Shown one piece after another: positions 24,131 to 33,069 of a DNA stretch of 64,000 nt (positions within the stretch are counted from its first letter, which is position 1; the number at the start of each line of letters is the position of its first letter). The notes under the pieces are model-generated. The model was not told the origin of the DNA. It did not search any database and saw nothing but the letters and a program-made list of their open reading frames with translations. This DNA comes from JBBSEX01 sp038239345. Its GTDB lineage: Bacteria > Acidobacteriota > Terriglobia > Bryobacterales > Bryobacteraceae. A program made the position numbers and the translations under genes. Location: contig JBBSEX010000002.1 in assembly GCA_038239345.1 (NCBI GenBank), positions 434,001 to 498,000 of the forward strand. The letters are read 5' to 3'.

Positions 24131-25420
24131 TTAGGTCCCCAAGACGAGCCGCGGGTCGACCTGCATGGCGCGTCGAACGGCAACCAGGCTAGCGAGGACC
24201 GAAACGACAGTGATGATAACGAGCATTTGTCCAAGGTCGCCGAGTGTGGCTGAGACTCTTCTAGGGAAATAAGGTTCGCTCGCGAATTCAAGAAGGGCTC
24301 CCAAGACGGTGCCAAGAAGCCCCATGAGGACAGCCTGCTGAATGATCATGCTGTAAATGCGCGAGGTCTGTGTGCCGAGAAGTTTCAGGACGGCGATGTC
24401 TTTGATCTTGTCTAGTGTGAACGTATAGGTGATGAGTCCGATGATCACTCCGGCGATGATAAGCAGGAGAAGGCGGAAAAGAGAAAGCTGCATAACGATA
24501 AGGCGATTCGCGCCCATCAGTTGGATGTTGACCTGCCTCGCGGACGTATACACTTCGAGATGTTTCCAATGTCTGATCTCGGATGCTACTTCCTCCATGG
24601 AGACTCCGGGTTCAACCTTCACCGCAATAGCGTTGATCAGGTGAAGGTTCTCGGACACTGCCGAGCTCTTTCGCATTACCGGCTCGGGGAGACGTGGAGC
24701 CACAGCCTCCGCGCCGCCCAGTTGGCCTCCGGTGCGTCTCCGTATGTTGCGAAGTAAATCCGGGTCTGGCTGGAAGATAATATTTTGCGCGTCGACCAGC
24801 CTGGCGTAAATGACCGGATCGGCATTGAATCCTACGATGTTCTTCGTCAGGCCCACCACGGTGTAGTCGAAGCCACGCATGCGGATGACCTCCCCGATCT
24901 TCAGGCCGGTCTTTACATCGGCTACGACTTCATAGTGGCTCGCTTCGATTCCGCGTCCAGCGATGATCATTGGCGGACCGCCGATGTGATCCGCCTCATA
25001 GCCAATCAGCAGGAACCTCAATTCGCGTACCATATTGATCCAATCCGGTTCGACCATTGTTGCTGTGCCGATCTTTGCGTTTCGGTACATGAACATCATC
25101 AGGCCTGACGAATTTGGTGGATGGTCGATGTGGTCCCACGCCATCACTAGCGGACTCGCCTCAGCCACCCCGTGCATGGACTGAATTGCGTGATAGTAAT
25201 CCTCGGGAAGTCTTGATATCTCGACAAATGGACCCAGCCAGTCCTTCTGAACGACCCAAAGGTCGGCGTTAGTTGCTTCCACGATAGTGGAGGAATCCAG
25301 AATTACGCCTCGAATGATGCCACCGAGAGTAAAGACCACCAGCAAGAGCAGGCTGACGCCAATCGTCGAGCTGAGGAACTTGAACAGGTGATAGCGGGCA
25401 TCTTTGAGGGCGAGATTCAT
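24131..25420 (-). CDS. ABC transporter permease (MacB/DevC-type, FtsX family)
   Basis: A 429-residue FtsX-type permease: an N-terminal membrane segment ('LSSTIGVSLLLLVVFTLGGI'), a large periplasmic domain of about 240 residues, then three C-terminal segments with 'LLLIIAGVIIGLITYTFTLDKIKDIAVLKLLG' (only DKIKDIAVLKLLG is the diagnostic part) and 'MIIQQAVLMGLLGTVLGALL'. Longer frames exist upstream but the ATG giving MNLALKDARYH matches the DevC-like N-terminus and lies 11 nt after the adaptor's stop. It forms a complex with the ATPase and the HlyD-type adaptor. Substrate unknown. Confidence 0.9.
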   Translation of the reverse strand: MNLALKDARYHLFKFLSSTIGVSLLLLVVFTLGGIIRGVILDSSTIVEATNADLWVVQKDWLGPFVEISRLPEDYYHAIQSMHGVAEASPLVMAWDHIDHPPNSSGLMMFMYRNAKIGTATMVEPDWINMVRELRFLLIGYEADHIGGPPMIIAGRGIEASHYEVVADVKTGLKIGEVIRMRGFDYTVVGLTKNIVGFNADPVIYARLVDAQNIIFQPDPDLLRNIRRRTGGQLGGAEAVAPRLPEPVMRKSSAVSENLHLINAIAVKVEPGVSMEEVASEIRHWKHLEVYTSARQVNIQLMGANRLIVMQLSLFRLLLLIIAGVIIGLITYTFTLDKIKDIAVLKLLGTQTSRIYSMIIQQAVLMGLLGTVLGALLEFASEPYFPRRVSATLGDLGQMLVIITVVSVLASLVAVRRAMQVDPRLVLGT

Positions 25421-25431
25421 TTGGTTTCCCG

Positions 25432-26928
25432 CTACATCTTCATTACTGGGCTGGTTCCCATTTGCGGGCCGGTAAGCTTCGGCTTTGCACTCCGGTCCTG
25501 CCGCACCTTTTGTCCGGGCTTGATTCCCATCGGTTCTGTCAGAACCCATTCACCCATCTTGAGGTTCCCTGAAATCGCCGTCACATCGGATCGGGGGCTG
25601 CTGGCGATCGAGGCAACCTTGACTTGCCGAACTTTGTTGTCGGCGTCGGCCACGAGAACAGATTTCTCATCGCCCATCGTCATCACCGCTGTTTTGGGCA
25701 CGACCAAAGCATTCTTCGTTTGACTCGTTGCCACGTAGACATCCGCCCACTGGCCGATCTGTAATTCCGCGGCCGGCAACGGGAAGGAGATCTCGACTGT
25801 CATCTCTTCTGCGGCTGGATCGGCTTGCGGGCGAATTCGATAAACACGCCCAGGAATCTGTTCTTTTGACCGTCCGCGCAGGGCAACGGTTGCTGTTTGG
25901 CCCGCCCTAATATTTCCGGCATAACGCTGGTCGAGATAAGCTTCCACTAGAATCACTTTGGGGTCGGCCACCTTGACGACAGCTTCGCCCGAAGCGATCG
26001 AATCGCCCGAACGTTTGGGACGATCGGTGACGATTCCACTCACGTAAGTAAAAATCTTTGTCTGTGAGAGGTTGAATTTTTGCAGCTGGACGTCTGCATC
26101 CATGGCGGTGATTTCGGAATGCGCGGCTTGAACTTTCGCCGTAGCAGCCGCGATCTGGGCGTGTGCCGCGCCGATATCAGCTTGCGCCGCTCCTACGGCA
26201 CTTGCCGCGGTCTGATTGCGTGCTTGATACTGATCCGCCTCTTCCTGGCTGACCGCCCCTGTCGCTACAAGGTGCTTCTCCCGCTCCCAGGCGCGTCCTG
26301 CTTGATATTCAGTTGCGCGCCGCTCCTGTTCTGTCGCGCGAGCCGACCGCTCGACCGCTTGTGCTGACTGCTCCATCGCGCGCGCTGCTTGTTCGGCCAT
26401 GCGTGCTGATTCGAGTCGCGCCTGTGAGCGTTGCAGCACTTCGCGCATATCGGTGTCTTCTAACGTGGCGATCACTTGCCCAGAGCGAACGAAATCACCT
26501 TCATCGACAAGCATCCGCTCGATGCGCCCTGTAACCTTGGCTCCCACTGCCGCCAGCACTGCGACGTTAACGGTGCCGGTTGCTTGTAGCTCACCGGTGT
26601 AGCCCCGTTGCATTACTTGCGAAACCGCGACCATTCGAGGCGTGAAGAAGTAGTATTGAATCAACATGCCGGCACCTACTGCGATGATTAAGTAGACAAT
26701 GATCTTCCCAGCCTTCTTTATACTGGCGTACTTGTCTTCCGCTTCCCCATCCTTAGGTTTTCCGCCTCCTTCTTTCTGCGATTTATCACTCCCTTCCGGC
26801 TGCGCGGGTTTGTCGCTCGATCCTGCCTGCTTCGGCGTCTCGCTCTCTTCCGGCTTAGTGGGTTTTTTGTCGCTCGCTTCTGCCGGCTTCGGCTTCTCGC
26901 TCACTTCCGGCTGTGTGGTGTTAACCAT
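25432..26928 (-). CDS. HlyD/MacA-type periplasmic adaptor subunit
   Basis: Membrane-fusion protein linking the inner-membrane permease to the TolC channel. The 498-residue product has an unusual cytoplasmic N-terminus of about 70 residues made of imperfect repeats of SDKP/EESE/Gly-Lys. One membrane segment ('IIVYLIIAVGAGMLIQYYF') follows. The lipoyl/barrel-sandwich halves ('GKVTGRIERMLVDEGDFVRSGQ'-like, and 'KIFTYVSGIVTDRPKRSGD') flank a long alpha-helical hairpin with AQ/AERA repeats. The beta-barrel and membrane-proximal domains contain 'ALVVPKTAVM'. It sits between the tolC-like gene (10-nt gap) and the permease. Confidence 0.93.
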   Translation of the reverse strand: MVNTTQPEVSEKPKPAEASDKKPTKPEESETPKQAGSSDKPAQPEGSDKSQKEGGGKPKDGEAEDKYASIKKAGKIIVYLIIAVGAGMLIQYYFFTPRMVAVSQVMQRGYTGELQATGTVNVAVLAAVGAKVTGRIERMLVDEGDFVRSGQVIATLEDTDMREVLQRSQARLESARMAEQAARAMEQSAQAVERSARATEQERRATEYQAGRAWEREKHLVATGAVSQEEADQYQARNQTAASAVGAAQADIGAAHAQIAAATAKVQAAHSEITAMDADVQLQKFNLSQTKIFTYVSGIVTDRPKRSGDSIASGEAVVKVADPKVILVEAYLDQRYAGNIRAGQTATVALRGRSKEQIPGRVYRIRPQADPAAEEMTVEISFPLPAAELQIGQWADVYVATSQTKNALVVPKTAVMTMGDEKSVLVADADNKVRQVKVASIASSPRSDVTAISGNLKMGEWVLTEPMGIKPGQKVRQDRSAKPKLTGPQMGTSPVMKM

Positions 26929-26938
26929 AGATAATCCC

Positions 26939-28267
26939 TCATCTCCCGGTTTCCCGCTGAATAGCTGCAGTAGCCGTCGTATAGTCGGCCAGCGCGCGAT
27001 AATACCTGGCTTCCGAAGTCAGGAGCGCTGCTTGCGCATCAAGGAAGTTTTCGATGGTGCCGCGCCCATAGCGTTGTTTTTCTTGTTCGATTCGAAGTGC
27101 CTCTCGCGCGGAGGCGATAGCGGTCTCCGTCGCCCGGATACGCTCCTCTGAATTCTTTGCCTGCAAGTACGCGGCGCGTACTCTCTGAGTTGAATCGAGA
27201 TCCACCTGCTTCAAATCGGCCCGGCGTTCTAATTCACGGCTCTTTGCTTCCTCGATCCGGTTCGACAGTGTCCGATCGAAGAAGGGAAAGCTAAACACGG
27301 CTCCTGCGACTACCCCGCCTTTATATATGGCGAAGGGGTCGGCACTTTGCCCCCGCAAATCGCCAACAAGGGAAAGCGTTGGACGCAGCGCTGACCTCGC
27401 TACCTCCACGAAGCGCTCTGAGATGTTCACTTCAGCTCGAGCGATCTGGGTTTTCGTATTCTCAGTGCTTGCGAGCCGGGACACCTGATCCAGGGACAGA
27501 AGTGCGTCCCGGGGCAGCGTGGTTTCCACAACAAGCCGAGTATCGATTGGACGGCCCAGGAGTGCGTTCAACTGTCCCGTTTGAATCTCGCGGGCGTTTC
27601 TGAATTCGATCGCCGTATCCTGAACGTCCGCCAACCGTGTATCGACCTTGAGAAGATCTACACGAGCAACTTTACCCTCGTCGAACATCTGGCCAATCAC
27701 GCGGCGGCTCTCTGTAAGCGCATTGACTGATTCCCGCGCGGCTTCGATGTCCCGATCGAGCTGAACCAAGTTGGCATATGTGCTCGTGACATCGAAATCG
27801 AGGCCCCGCTCCACATCGTGCACGGTGACCTGAGCCAAATCACGTTGGGATTCAGCAAGATTTACCGCTGACCTTATCCGGCCGCCTGTATACACGGGGA
27901 TCGTGGCTCGGACGTCCGCGTTGAGGTGACCTCGACGGAATGCCTGGCCTTCCGGAATATCGCCCAATTGTGTCAGGGGCAACCCCATCGCGGTTTCTGT
28001 CGGCTGGCTTGATCCGCGAGCTGCAGCTCCTAGCGTGAGGCGGGGCAAACGCTCAGCGCTGGCGGCGGCAATGGCTGATTGTTGGGTGGTAAGGCCTTGT
28101 CTCTTCGCCGAAACCCGTGGGCTGTGCTCTCTTGCGAAAGCGAGCGCTGCGTCCAACGTGAACGGCAAGTCTTGCGGCTGCGCTGGAATTACTGAAGCAA
28201 AGGTAAAAACTGCACTCAAGGTGAATGCCGCTATGGAGCAACCCCGATACTGAGGCGTGAAATTCAT
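26939..28267 (-). CDS. TolC family outer-membrane efflux protein
   Basis: Outer-membrane channel of the tripartite exporter, 442 residues as usual for TolC/OMF proteins. It has a signal peptide with cleavage near 'VIPAQPQ', and two repeats of the OEP fold, each containing the long coiled helices ('LAESQRDLAQVTVHDVERGL', 'RAAYLQAKNSEERIRATETAI'). The C-terminal 'ERYGRGTIENFLDAQAALL'-type motif (RYGRGTIENFLDAQ) is diagnostic. A longer frame exists upstream, but this ATG overlaps the stop of a 38-codon frame with a good ribosome binding site (ATGA), which identifies the start. First structural gene of the efflux operon. Confidence 0.93.
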   Translation of the reverse strand: MNFTPQYRGCSIAAFTLSAVFTFASVIPAQPQDLPFTLDAALAFAREHSPRVSAKRQGLTTQQSAIAAASAERLPRLTLGAAARGSSQPTETAMGLPLTQLGDIPEGQAFRRGHLNADVRATIPVYTGGRIRSAVNLAESQRDLAQVTVHDVERGLDFDVTSTYANLVQLDRDIEAARESVNALTESRRVIGQMFDEGKVARVDLLKVDTRLADVQDTAIEFRNAREIQTGQLNALLGRPIDTRLVVETTLPRDALLSLDQVSRLASTENTKTQIARAEVNISERFVEVARSALRPTLSLVGDLRGQSADPFAIYKGGVVAGAVFSFPFFDRTLSNRIEEAKSRELERRADLKQVDLDSTQRVRAAYLQAKNSEERIRATETAIASAREALRIEQEKQRYGRGTIENFLDAQAALLTSEARYYRALADYTTATAAIQRETGR

Positions 28268-28380
28268 AAGCCAATTTCTCGAACGGGGCAGTCGTCTCGC
28301 CGTCGTCTTTTCCGAGTAACCGCAGCAGTCAGGCCGCTTAAGGCCATAAGGCGCGTGAGATATTTCAGGGTTGTGCTCAT
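28264..28380 (-). CDS. 38-aa leader peptide translationally coupled to tolC
   Basis: A short frame (MSTTLKYLTRLMALSGLTAA, then a basic RKRRRR stretch and an acidic end) starts at an ATG preceded by AGGA at 7 nt spacing. It ends in a TGA that overlaps the tolC ATG as ATGA. The tolC gene itself has only a weak ribosome binding site, so its translation probably depends on this frame. The peptide has no recognisable domain; the first 20 residues are amphipathic/hydrophobic. Whether the peptide has its own function is unknown. Confidence 0.55.
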   Translation of the reverse strand: MSTTLKYLTRLMALSGLTAAVTRKRRRRDDCPVREIGL

Positions 28381-28492
28381 GGCGGTTCCTCATGGGCAAC
28401 CTGTATCATTTTGTGGTCGCTGCCAACTCGAAGATGCACGCGAATGCCCAATCACAAGTTGCTAGCGCAAGGGTATCCGTTAGCTGAATACG

Positions 28493-28864
28493 CTACAGGG
28501 AGTTATGATCCGACGCTTTCGAGGAAATCCAATTACCAGACCAGGAGTGGTTAGAGAACGGGTAGTTTGAACCGCCAAGTAGGAGAGGGCCTGCCCCTTG
28601 CTCCAAAACTGCTCCATTAACGGAGAACTTGAAGCAAACCGGGGTCAATCCCTGAGTTCTTGAAAATGCAATCTCCGCCTGAGTTAGACATTCTCCGCTT
28701 GAAATGCGGAGAATAGAGGGCCTAACCTCCGCAAGGGACATCCCAGCAAGAATAAAATTATTAGAAACAATGCCTTGGTACCGGAGGCAAAGGCGGCTGA
28801 GGGCTATCTCTTGTTTGGCATTTGACGGCGACACTAGCAGTAACAGGAAGCCGCTGATGGGCAA
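28493..28864 (-). CDS. Doubtful hypothetical protein with signal-like N-terminus
   Basis: A 123-codon frame starting MPISGFLLLLVSPSNAKQ. No family was recognised. The codon third positions are not GC-biased as in surrounding genes, the ribosome binding site is poor, and a perfect 9-bp hairpin (28690-28714) lies within it. It could be a small secreted protein, a decayed gene, or non-coding DNA. Kept because it is the longest frame in a 600-bp gap. Confidence 0.25.
   Translation of the reverse strand: MPISGFLLLLVSPSNAKQEIALSRLCLRYQGIVSNNFILAGMSLAEVRPSILRISSGECLTQAEIAFSRTQGLTPVCFKFSVNGAVLEQGAGPLLLGGSNYPFSNHSWSGNWISSKASDHNSL
28690..28714. repeat. Perfect 9-bp inverted repeat in the tolC-adhP gap
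   Basis: ATTCTCCGC (28690-28698) and GCGGAGAAT (28706-28714) with a 7-nt loop. It lies in the gap between the divergent efflux operon and the alcohol dehydrogenase gene. No T-run follows. It may be an operator or a structured RNA element. Confidence 0.35.
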
Positions 28865-28992
28865 CTCGCCACGTGGCCGCGCCTAGTCACTTGACGCCGG
28901 ATGGTCAACTTAAAGCTGCGGACAATCTGCACCAAATCACTGCCCGTTGCGAGGGCCGTCGCTGTGGCTGGTGACATGCAACGTTTCTTGGC

Positions 28993-30024
28993 ATGATGAT
29001 GATGCAAGCCGCGGTTGTCGAGCAGTTCGGGAAGGCTTTGACGCTTCGGGAATGGGACATTCCGTCTCCCGAGGCCGGCCAAATCCTGGTCAAAACGGAA
29101 GCGTGCGGCGTATGCCACACCGATCTTCATGCCGCGGGCGGTGACTGGCCCGTGAAGCCCCACCTGCCGTTCATTCCTGGCCATGAAGCCATCGGGTTGG
29201 TGGCTAAGGCGGGATCGGGCGTAACGATCGTCAAGGAAGGCGACCGAGTGGGCGTACCTTGGCTCTACTCGGCATGTGGGCATTGCGAATATTGCCTGGA
29301 GGCTTGGGAGACTATTTGCCCCGAGGCTGAGTTTGGTGGCTATACCAAAAACGGCGGCTTCGCCGAGTACGTTCTGGCCGACCCGAATTACGTCGCACAC
29401 ATTCCCGCGGGCCTCCAGGCTACCGAAGCCGCGCCGCTGATCTGTGCCGGGATTACAACCTACAAGGGAATCAAGGAGACCGCCGCCAAGCCCGGAGAGT
29501 GGGTTGCCATCTCCGGCGTGGGCGGGCTTGGGCATCTGGCCGTTCAGTACGCCAAGGCGATGGGGCTACTCGTGTGCGCAATTGACATCGACGACGGCAA
29601 GCTGGAACATGCCAAGCGCCTTGGCGCGGATCTGGTTATCAATGCGAAGACCGGTGACCCGGCAGTCGCGTTGAAGAAAGAGACGGGCGGAGGAGCCCAC
29701 GGCGTCTTGATAACCGCGCCCTCCCTGACCGCTTTCAAACAAGGCATTGGCATGACCCGGAAGCGCGGCACCTGCGTTCTTGTGGGGTTGCCGCCGGGTG
29801 AGTTTCCAGTCCCGCTGTTCGACGTCGTGGCGAATTGCATCACCATCCGCGGTTCGTTCGTAGGCACGCGCCGGGATATGGCCGAAGCGCTTGCCTTTGC
29901 CGCCGACGGCAAGGTGAAAGCCGACATCGAGTTGCAACCCTTGTCGTCTATCAACCAGATCTTCGACAGTCTTGCACATGGCGATGTCGCGTCGCGGGTT
30001 GTCCTCGAATTTGTGACCAACTAA
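28993..30024 (+). CDS. adhP: Zinc-dependent alcohol dehydrogenase, AdhP type
   Basis: Oxidises primary alcohols or reduces aldehydes with NAD(H). The 343-residue medium-chain dehydrogenase shows the catalytic zinc ligands ('CGVCHTDLHAA', 'GHEAIG'), the structural zinc site with four cysteines ('CGHCEYCLEAWETICPEAEF'), and the Rossmann glycine motif 'GVGGLGHLAVQYAKA'. The start is one of four consecutive ATG codons; the true one may be the second to fourth. Divergent from the efflux operon and 37 nt before the P-type ATPase gene, so the two are probably co-transcribed. AdhP-type enzymes are frequent in oxygen-limitation gene sets. Confidence 0.94.
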   Translation: MMMMQAAVVEQFGKALTLREWDIPSPEAGQILVKTEACGVCHTDLHAAGGDWPVKPHLPFIPGHEAIGLVAKAGSGVTIVKEGDRVGVPWLYSACGHCEYCLEAWETICPEAEFGGYTKNGGFAEYVLADPNYVAHIPAGLQATEAAPLICAGITTYKGIKETAAKPGEWVAISGVGGLGHLAVQYAKAMGLLVCAIDIDDGKLEHAKRLGADLVINAKTGDPAVALKKETGGGAHGVLITAPSLTAFKQGIGMTRKRGTCVLVGLPPGEFPVPLFDVVANCITIRGSFVGTRRDMAEALAFAADGKVKADIELQPLSSINQIFDSLAHGDVASRVVLEFVTN

Positions 30025-30061
30025 TCGGCAAACGGGAGCATCTACCAATTCGAACGAATCG

Positions 30062-32677
30062 ATGACAACATCCGCTGCGGCTAACTCCGAAAAAGCAAAG
30101 CCGAAGGCCCCGGCGATTAAAGTTTCACCCGCCATCCTTGATGCCACTAAGCAGGAAGCCGAAGAGTTGCTCAGAAGCTTGCGGACTTCTGCCGCCGGCC
30201 TGACGCAAACGGAGGCCGAGACGCGCGCCCGCAAGACGGGTCCAAATGAGGTGGCGCAAGAGCAGCGGAAGGGTTGGCCTATCCGCCTGCTGAAAATCAT
30301 CCGCAATCCGCTGGTCATCCTTCTGGCGACGCTATCGGCGATCTCCTTTGGCACAGGTGACGCGCGCGCCGGCAGTGTCATGGCCGCAATGGTGGCGCTG
30401 AGTGTTGCCCTTCGCTTTTTTCAGGAAGCCAGAGCGGACGCAGCAGCGGAAAAGCTGAAAGCGATGATTCACGTAACAGCCACCGTCGTCCGCGACGGTA
30501 AGGCGACGGAGATGCCGCTCCGGGAATTGGTGCCGGGAGATATCGTCAATCTCTCCGCTGGCGACATGATCCCAGGTGACGTGCGGGTGCTATCAGCCAA
30601 AGACCTGTTCGTTAGTCAGGGCAGCCTCACCGGGGAGTCCTTCCCAGTCGAGAAATTTCACGAAGCCGACGTTAAGGTTGGCAGCTCACCGACGGAGCTT
30701 AGCAATATCTGTTTCATGGGGACAAGCGTCGAAAGCGGTACCGCAACGGCGGTCGTAGTTATGACGGGGGCTACAACGTATCTCGGCAGTATGGCCGGGT
30801 CAATCACGGAGGAGCCTCCGCCAACAAGCTTCGACCAGGGCTTGACTCGCTTTACCTGGCTCATGCTCCGGTTCATGGCGGTTATGGTCCCTTTGGTCTT
30901 CCTGATCAACGGCTTCACAAAGCACGATTGGAAAGGGGCATTTTTCTTCGCGATGGCTGTGGCCGTGGGCCTCACGCCAGAAATGCTGCCGATGATTGTA
31001 TCCGTCTGTCTCACCAAAGGCGCGCTTGCGATGAGCCGCAAAAAAGTGATTGTAAAGCGGCTGAACGCAATTCAGAACTTCGGAGGAATGGACGTATTAT
31101 GCACCGACAAAACCGGAACACTTACGGAGGACCGCGTGGTTCTCCAGCGGCATTGCAATGTTGCAGGGCGAGAGACGGAGGAAGTACTCCTCGACGGGTA
31201 CCTGATCAGCTATTTCCAAACCGGTCTGAAGAACCTGCTCGATCGGGCGATACTGGACAGCTCCGACTTCCACGATCAGGCAGTTGTCGAAAAGCACAAG
31301 AAGCTGGATGAGATTCCTTTCGACTTCAACCGGCGCATGATGTCGGTACTGGTCCAGAATCCGGAAGGGAAAACAATTCTCCTCACCAAGGGCGCTCCAG
31401 AGGAAGTCTTTCATCAATGTTCTCAGTTCGAGCTGGATGGGAAATTATCGCCGATGGACCCGAACTTGATTGTTGGCCTGAAACAGAAGTACGAAAGCCT
31501 CAGCGAAGAAGGTTTTCGGGTTTTGGCCGTGGCGACGAAGGAACTACCAGGGAAGCAGGCTTGTGCCAAGTATGATGAACGCGACCTGGTATTGAAGGGT
31601 TACGTCGCTTTTTTAGACCCTCCAAAGAACACTGCCGGCCCCGCCATCGAGGCACTTCACAAGCATGGCGTGACCGTAAAAATCCTTACTGGGGACAACC
31701 AGCTTATTAGCCGTAAGATCTGTAAGGACGTGGGCCTTTCGGCCGACCCGATGATTTTGGGCGCCGACGTGGAGAAAATGTCCGACTCCGAATTGTCTGA
31801 GGCGGCAGAAAAGGCGACCTTGTTCGCCCGGCTTTCTCCTGCCCACAAGCAGCGGGTGATCCGCGCACTCCGGAGCAAAGGCCATGTGGTCGGATTTATG
31901 GGCGACGGTATCAACGACGCTCCCGCCCTCCGAGCCGCGGACATCGGCATCTCTGTCGACACGGCAACGGACATCGCCAAGGAGTCGGCTGATCTGATCC
32001 TGTTGGAAAAGGACCTTATGGTGTTGGAAGGCGGCGTGATCGAGGGCCGAAAGGTTTTCGCCAACATTCTTAAATATATTCGAATGGGGGCGAGCTCCAA
32101 TTTCGGGAATATGTTCAGCGTGCTGGGAGCGAGCGCCTTTCTCCCGTACATTCCAATGGCGCCGATCCAAGTGCTGAGCAACAACCTGCTCTACGATTTT
32201 TCGCAAATACCAATCCCGGTCGATGCAGTGGACGCGGAGCAAGTGGCGCAGCCAAGGCCCTGGAACCTTGGTGAAATCACGCGGTTCATTCTCTTTATTG
32301 GCCCGATCAGCTCAATCTTCGACTACACGACATTCTTCGTGATGCTCTGGGTTTTCAATTGCTGGGATCCGGCCCGCGCGTCAGTGTTCCAGACTGGATG
32401 GTTCGTCGAGTCGCTGATGACTCAAACGCTTATTATTCACGTCATCCGCACAAACAAGATTCCGTTTTTCCAGAGCCGCGCGAGTTGGCCGCTGATAGCT
32501 ACAACGTTAGCGATCATGGCGGTGGGAGTGTGGCTTCCCTACTCGCCGCTTGCCTCACCGCTGGGTCTGGCGCGCTTACCGCGGAACTATTGGCCGATTC
32601 TTAGTCTGACTCTTCTGTGTTATCTGAGCCTGACGCAATTGATCAAAGTCTGGTTATTGCGAAAGAAGTGGATATAA
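30062..32677 (+). CDS. mgtA: Magnesium-transporting-type P-type ATPase (MgtA/MgtB)
   Basis: P3B/P2-like cation ATPase of 871 residues. Seen are the actuator motif 'SLTGESFPVEK', the phosphorylation site 'CTDKTGTLTED', the hinge 'GDGINDAPALRAADIGI', and 'VGLTPEMLPMIV' in M4, which is characteristic of MgtA/MgtB. About ten membrane segments are present. It is divided from adhP by 37 nt that contain the palindrome ATTCGAACGAAT just before the ATG. The usual Mg2+ riboswitch leader of enteric mgtA is absent because the gap is too short. Mg2+ uptake is the family role; other cations cannot be excluded. The similar mycobacterial P-ATPase CtpF is in the DosR regulon. Confidence 0.92.
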   Translation: MTTSAAANSEKAKPKAPAIKVSPAILDATKQEAEELLRSLRTSAAGLTQTEAETRARKTGPNEVAQEQRKGWPIRLLKIIRNPLVILLATLSAISFGTGDARAGSVMAAMVALSVALRFFQEARADAAAEKLKAMIHVTATVVRDGKATEMPLRELVPGDIVNLSAGDMIPGDVRVLSAKDLFVSQGSLTGESFPVEKFHEADVKVGSSPTELSNICFMGTSVESGTATAVVVMTGATTYLGSMAGSITEEPPPTSFDQGLTRFTWLMLRFMAVMVPLVFLINGFTKHDWKGAFFFAMAVAVGLTPEMLPMIVSVCLTKGALAMSRKKVIVKRLNAIQNFGGMDVLCTDKTGTLTEDRVVLQRHCNVAGRETEEVLLDGYLISYFQTGLKNLLDRAILDSSDFHDQAVVEKHKKLDEIPFDFNRRMMSVLVQNPEGKTILLTKGAPEEVFHQCSQFELDGKLSPMDPNLIVGLKQKYESLSEEGFRVLAVATKELPGKQACAKYDERDLVLKGYVAFLDPPKNTAGPAIEALHKHGVTVKILTGDNQLISRKICKDVGLSADPMILGADVEKMSDSELSEAAEKATLFARLSPAHKQRVIRALRSKGHVVGFMGDGINDAPALRAADIGISVDTATDIAKESADLILLEKDLMVLEGGVIEGRKVFANILKYIRMGASSNFGNMFSVLGASAFLPYIPMAPIQVLSNNLLYDFSQIPIPVDAVDAEQVAQPRPWNLGEITRFILFIGPISSIFDYTTFFVMLWVFNCWDPARASVFQTGWFVESLMTQTLIIHVIRTNKIPFFQSRASWPLIATTLAIMAVGVWLPYSPLASPLGLARLPRNYWPILSLTLLCYLSLTQLIKVWLLRKKWI

Positions 32678-32698
32678 ATCGAAGATCGGCGGAGTGCG

Positions 32699-32932
32699 CT
32701 AAATTTGGTAGTCCAGAAGCCGAAGGCCGTCTTTATAAGACTCCTTCGCGGCTGTAGCCCGTTCTTGGGCCTCTCGCACTCGGAAGCCTGCCTGCTCCCA
32801 ATGCTCCCAGGCGACGATGGAGTGATCGGCCGTAGCGAGATTTTCCTCTTCGCGAATCGCGGCGACCCATAGATCGACCGCCGCCTTATAGGCATTCTGC
32901 AAGAGATCCAGCTCCGTGCGTTCGATCGGCAT
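32699..32932 (-). CDS. Small hypothetical protein (77 aa), helical
   Basis: An acidic, probably all-helical protein (MPIERTELDLLQNAYKAAVD, then 'VAWEHWEQAGFRVREAQER'). Heptad-like spacing of hydrophobics suggests a helical hairpin or coiled coil. No family was recognised. Convergent with mgtA and divergent from the pyruvate-kinase-like gene. Coding-like composition and codon use support it being real; the ribosome binding site is weak. Confidence 0.6.
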   Translation of the reverse strand: MPIERTELDLLQNAYKAAVDLWVAAIREEENLATADHSIVAWEHWEQAGFRVREAQERATAAKESYKDGLRLLDYQI

Positions 32933-33069
32933 GGCTCATTGTATTCCGCGAGGATGTCAGATTCATGTCTATCGGCCGCCCTGCATCCCCACTCGTGCAT
33001 CGCGCTATGAACGCGCCGCCCTGTTAACACATCTGTAAAAGGGCCAGTGATCTGCACGCTTTTCAAGAC

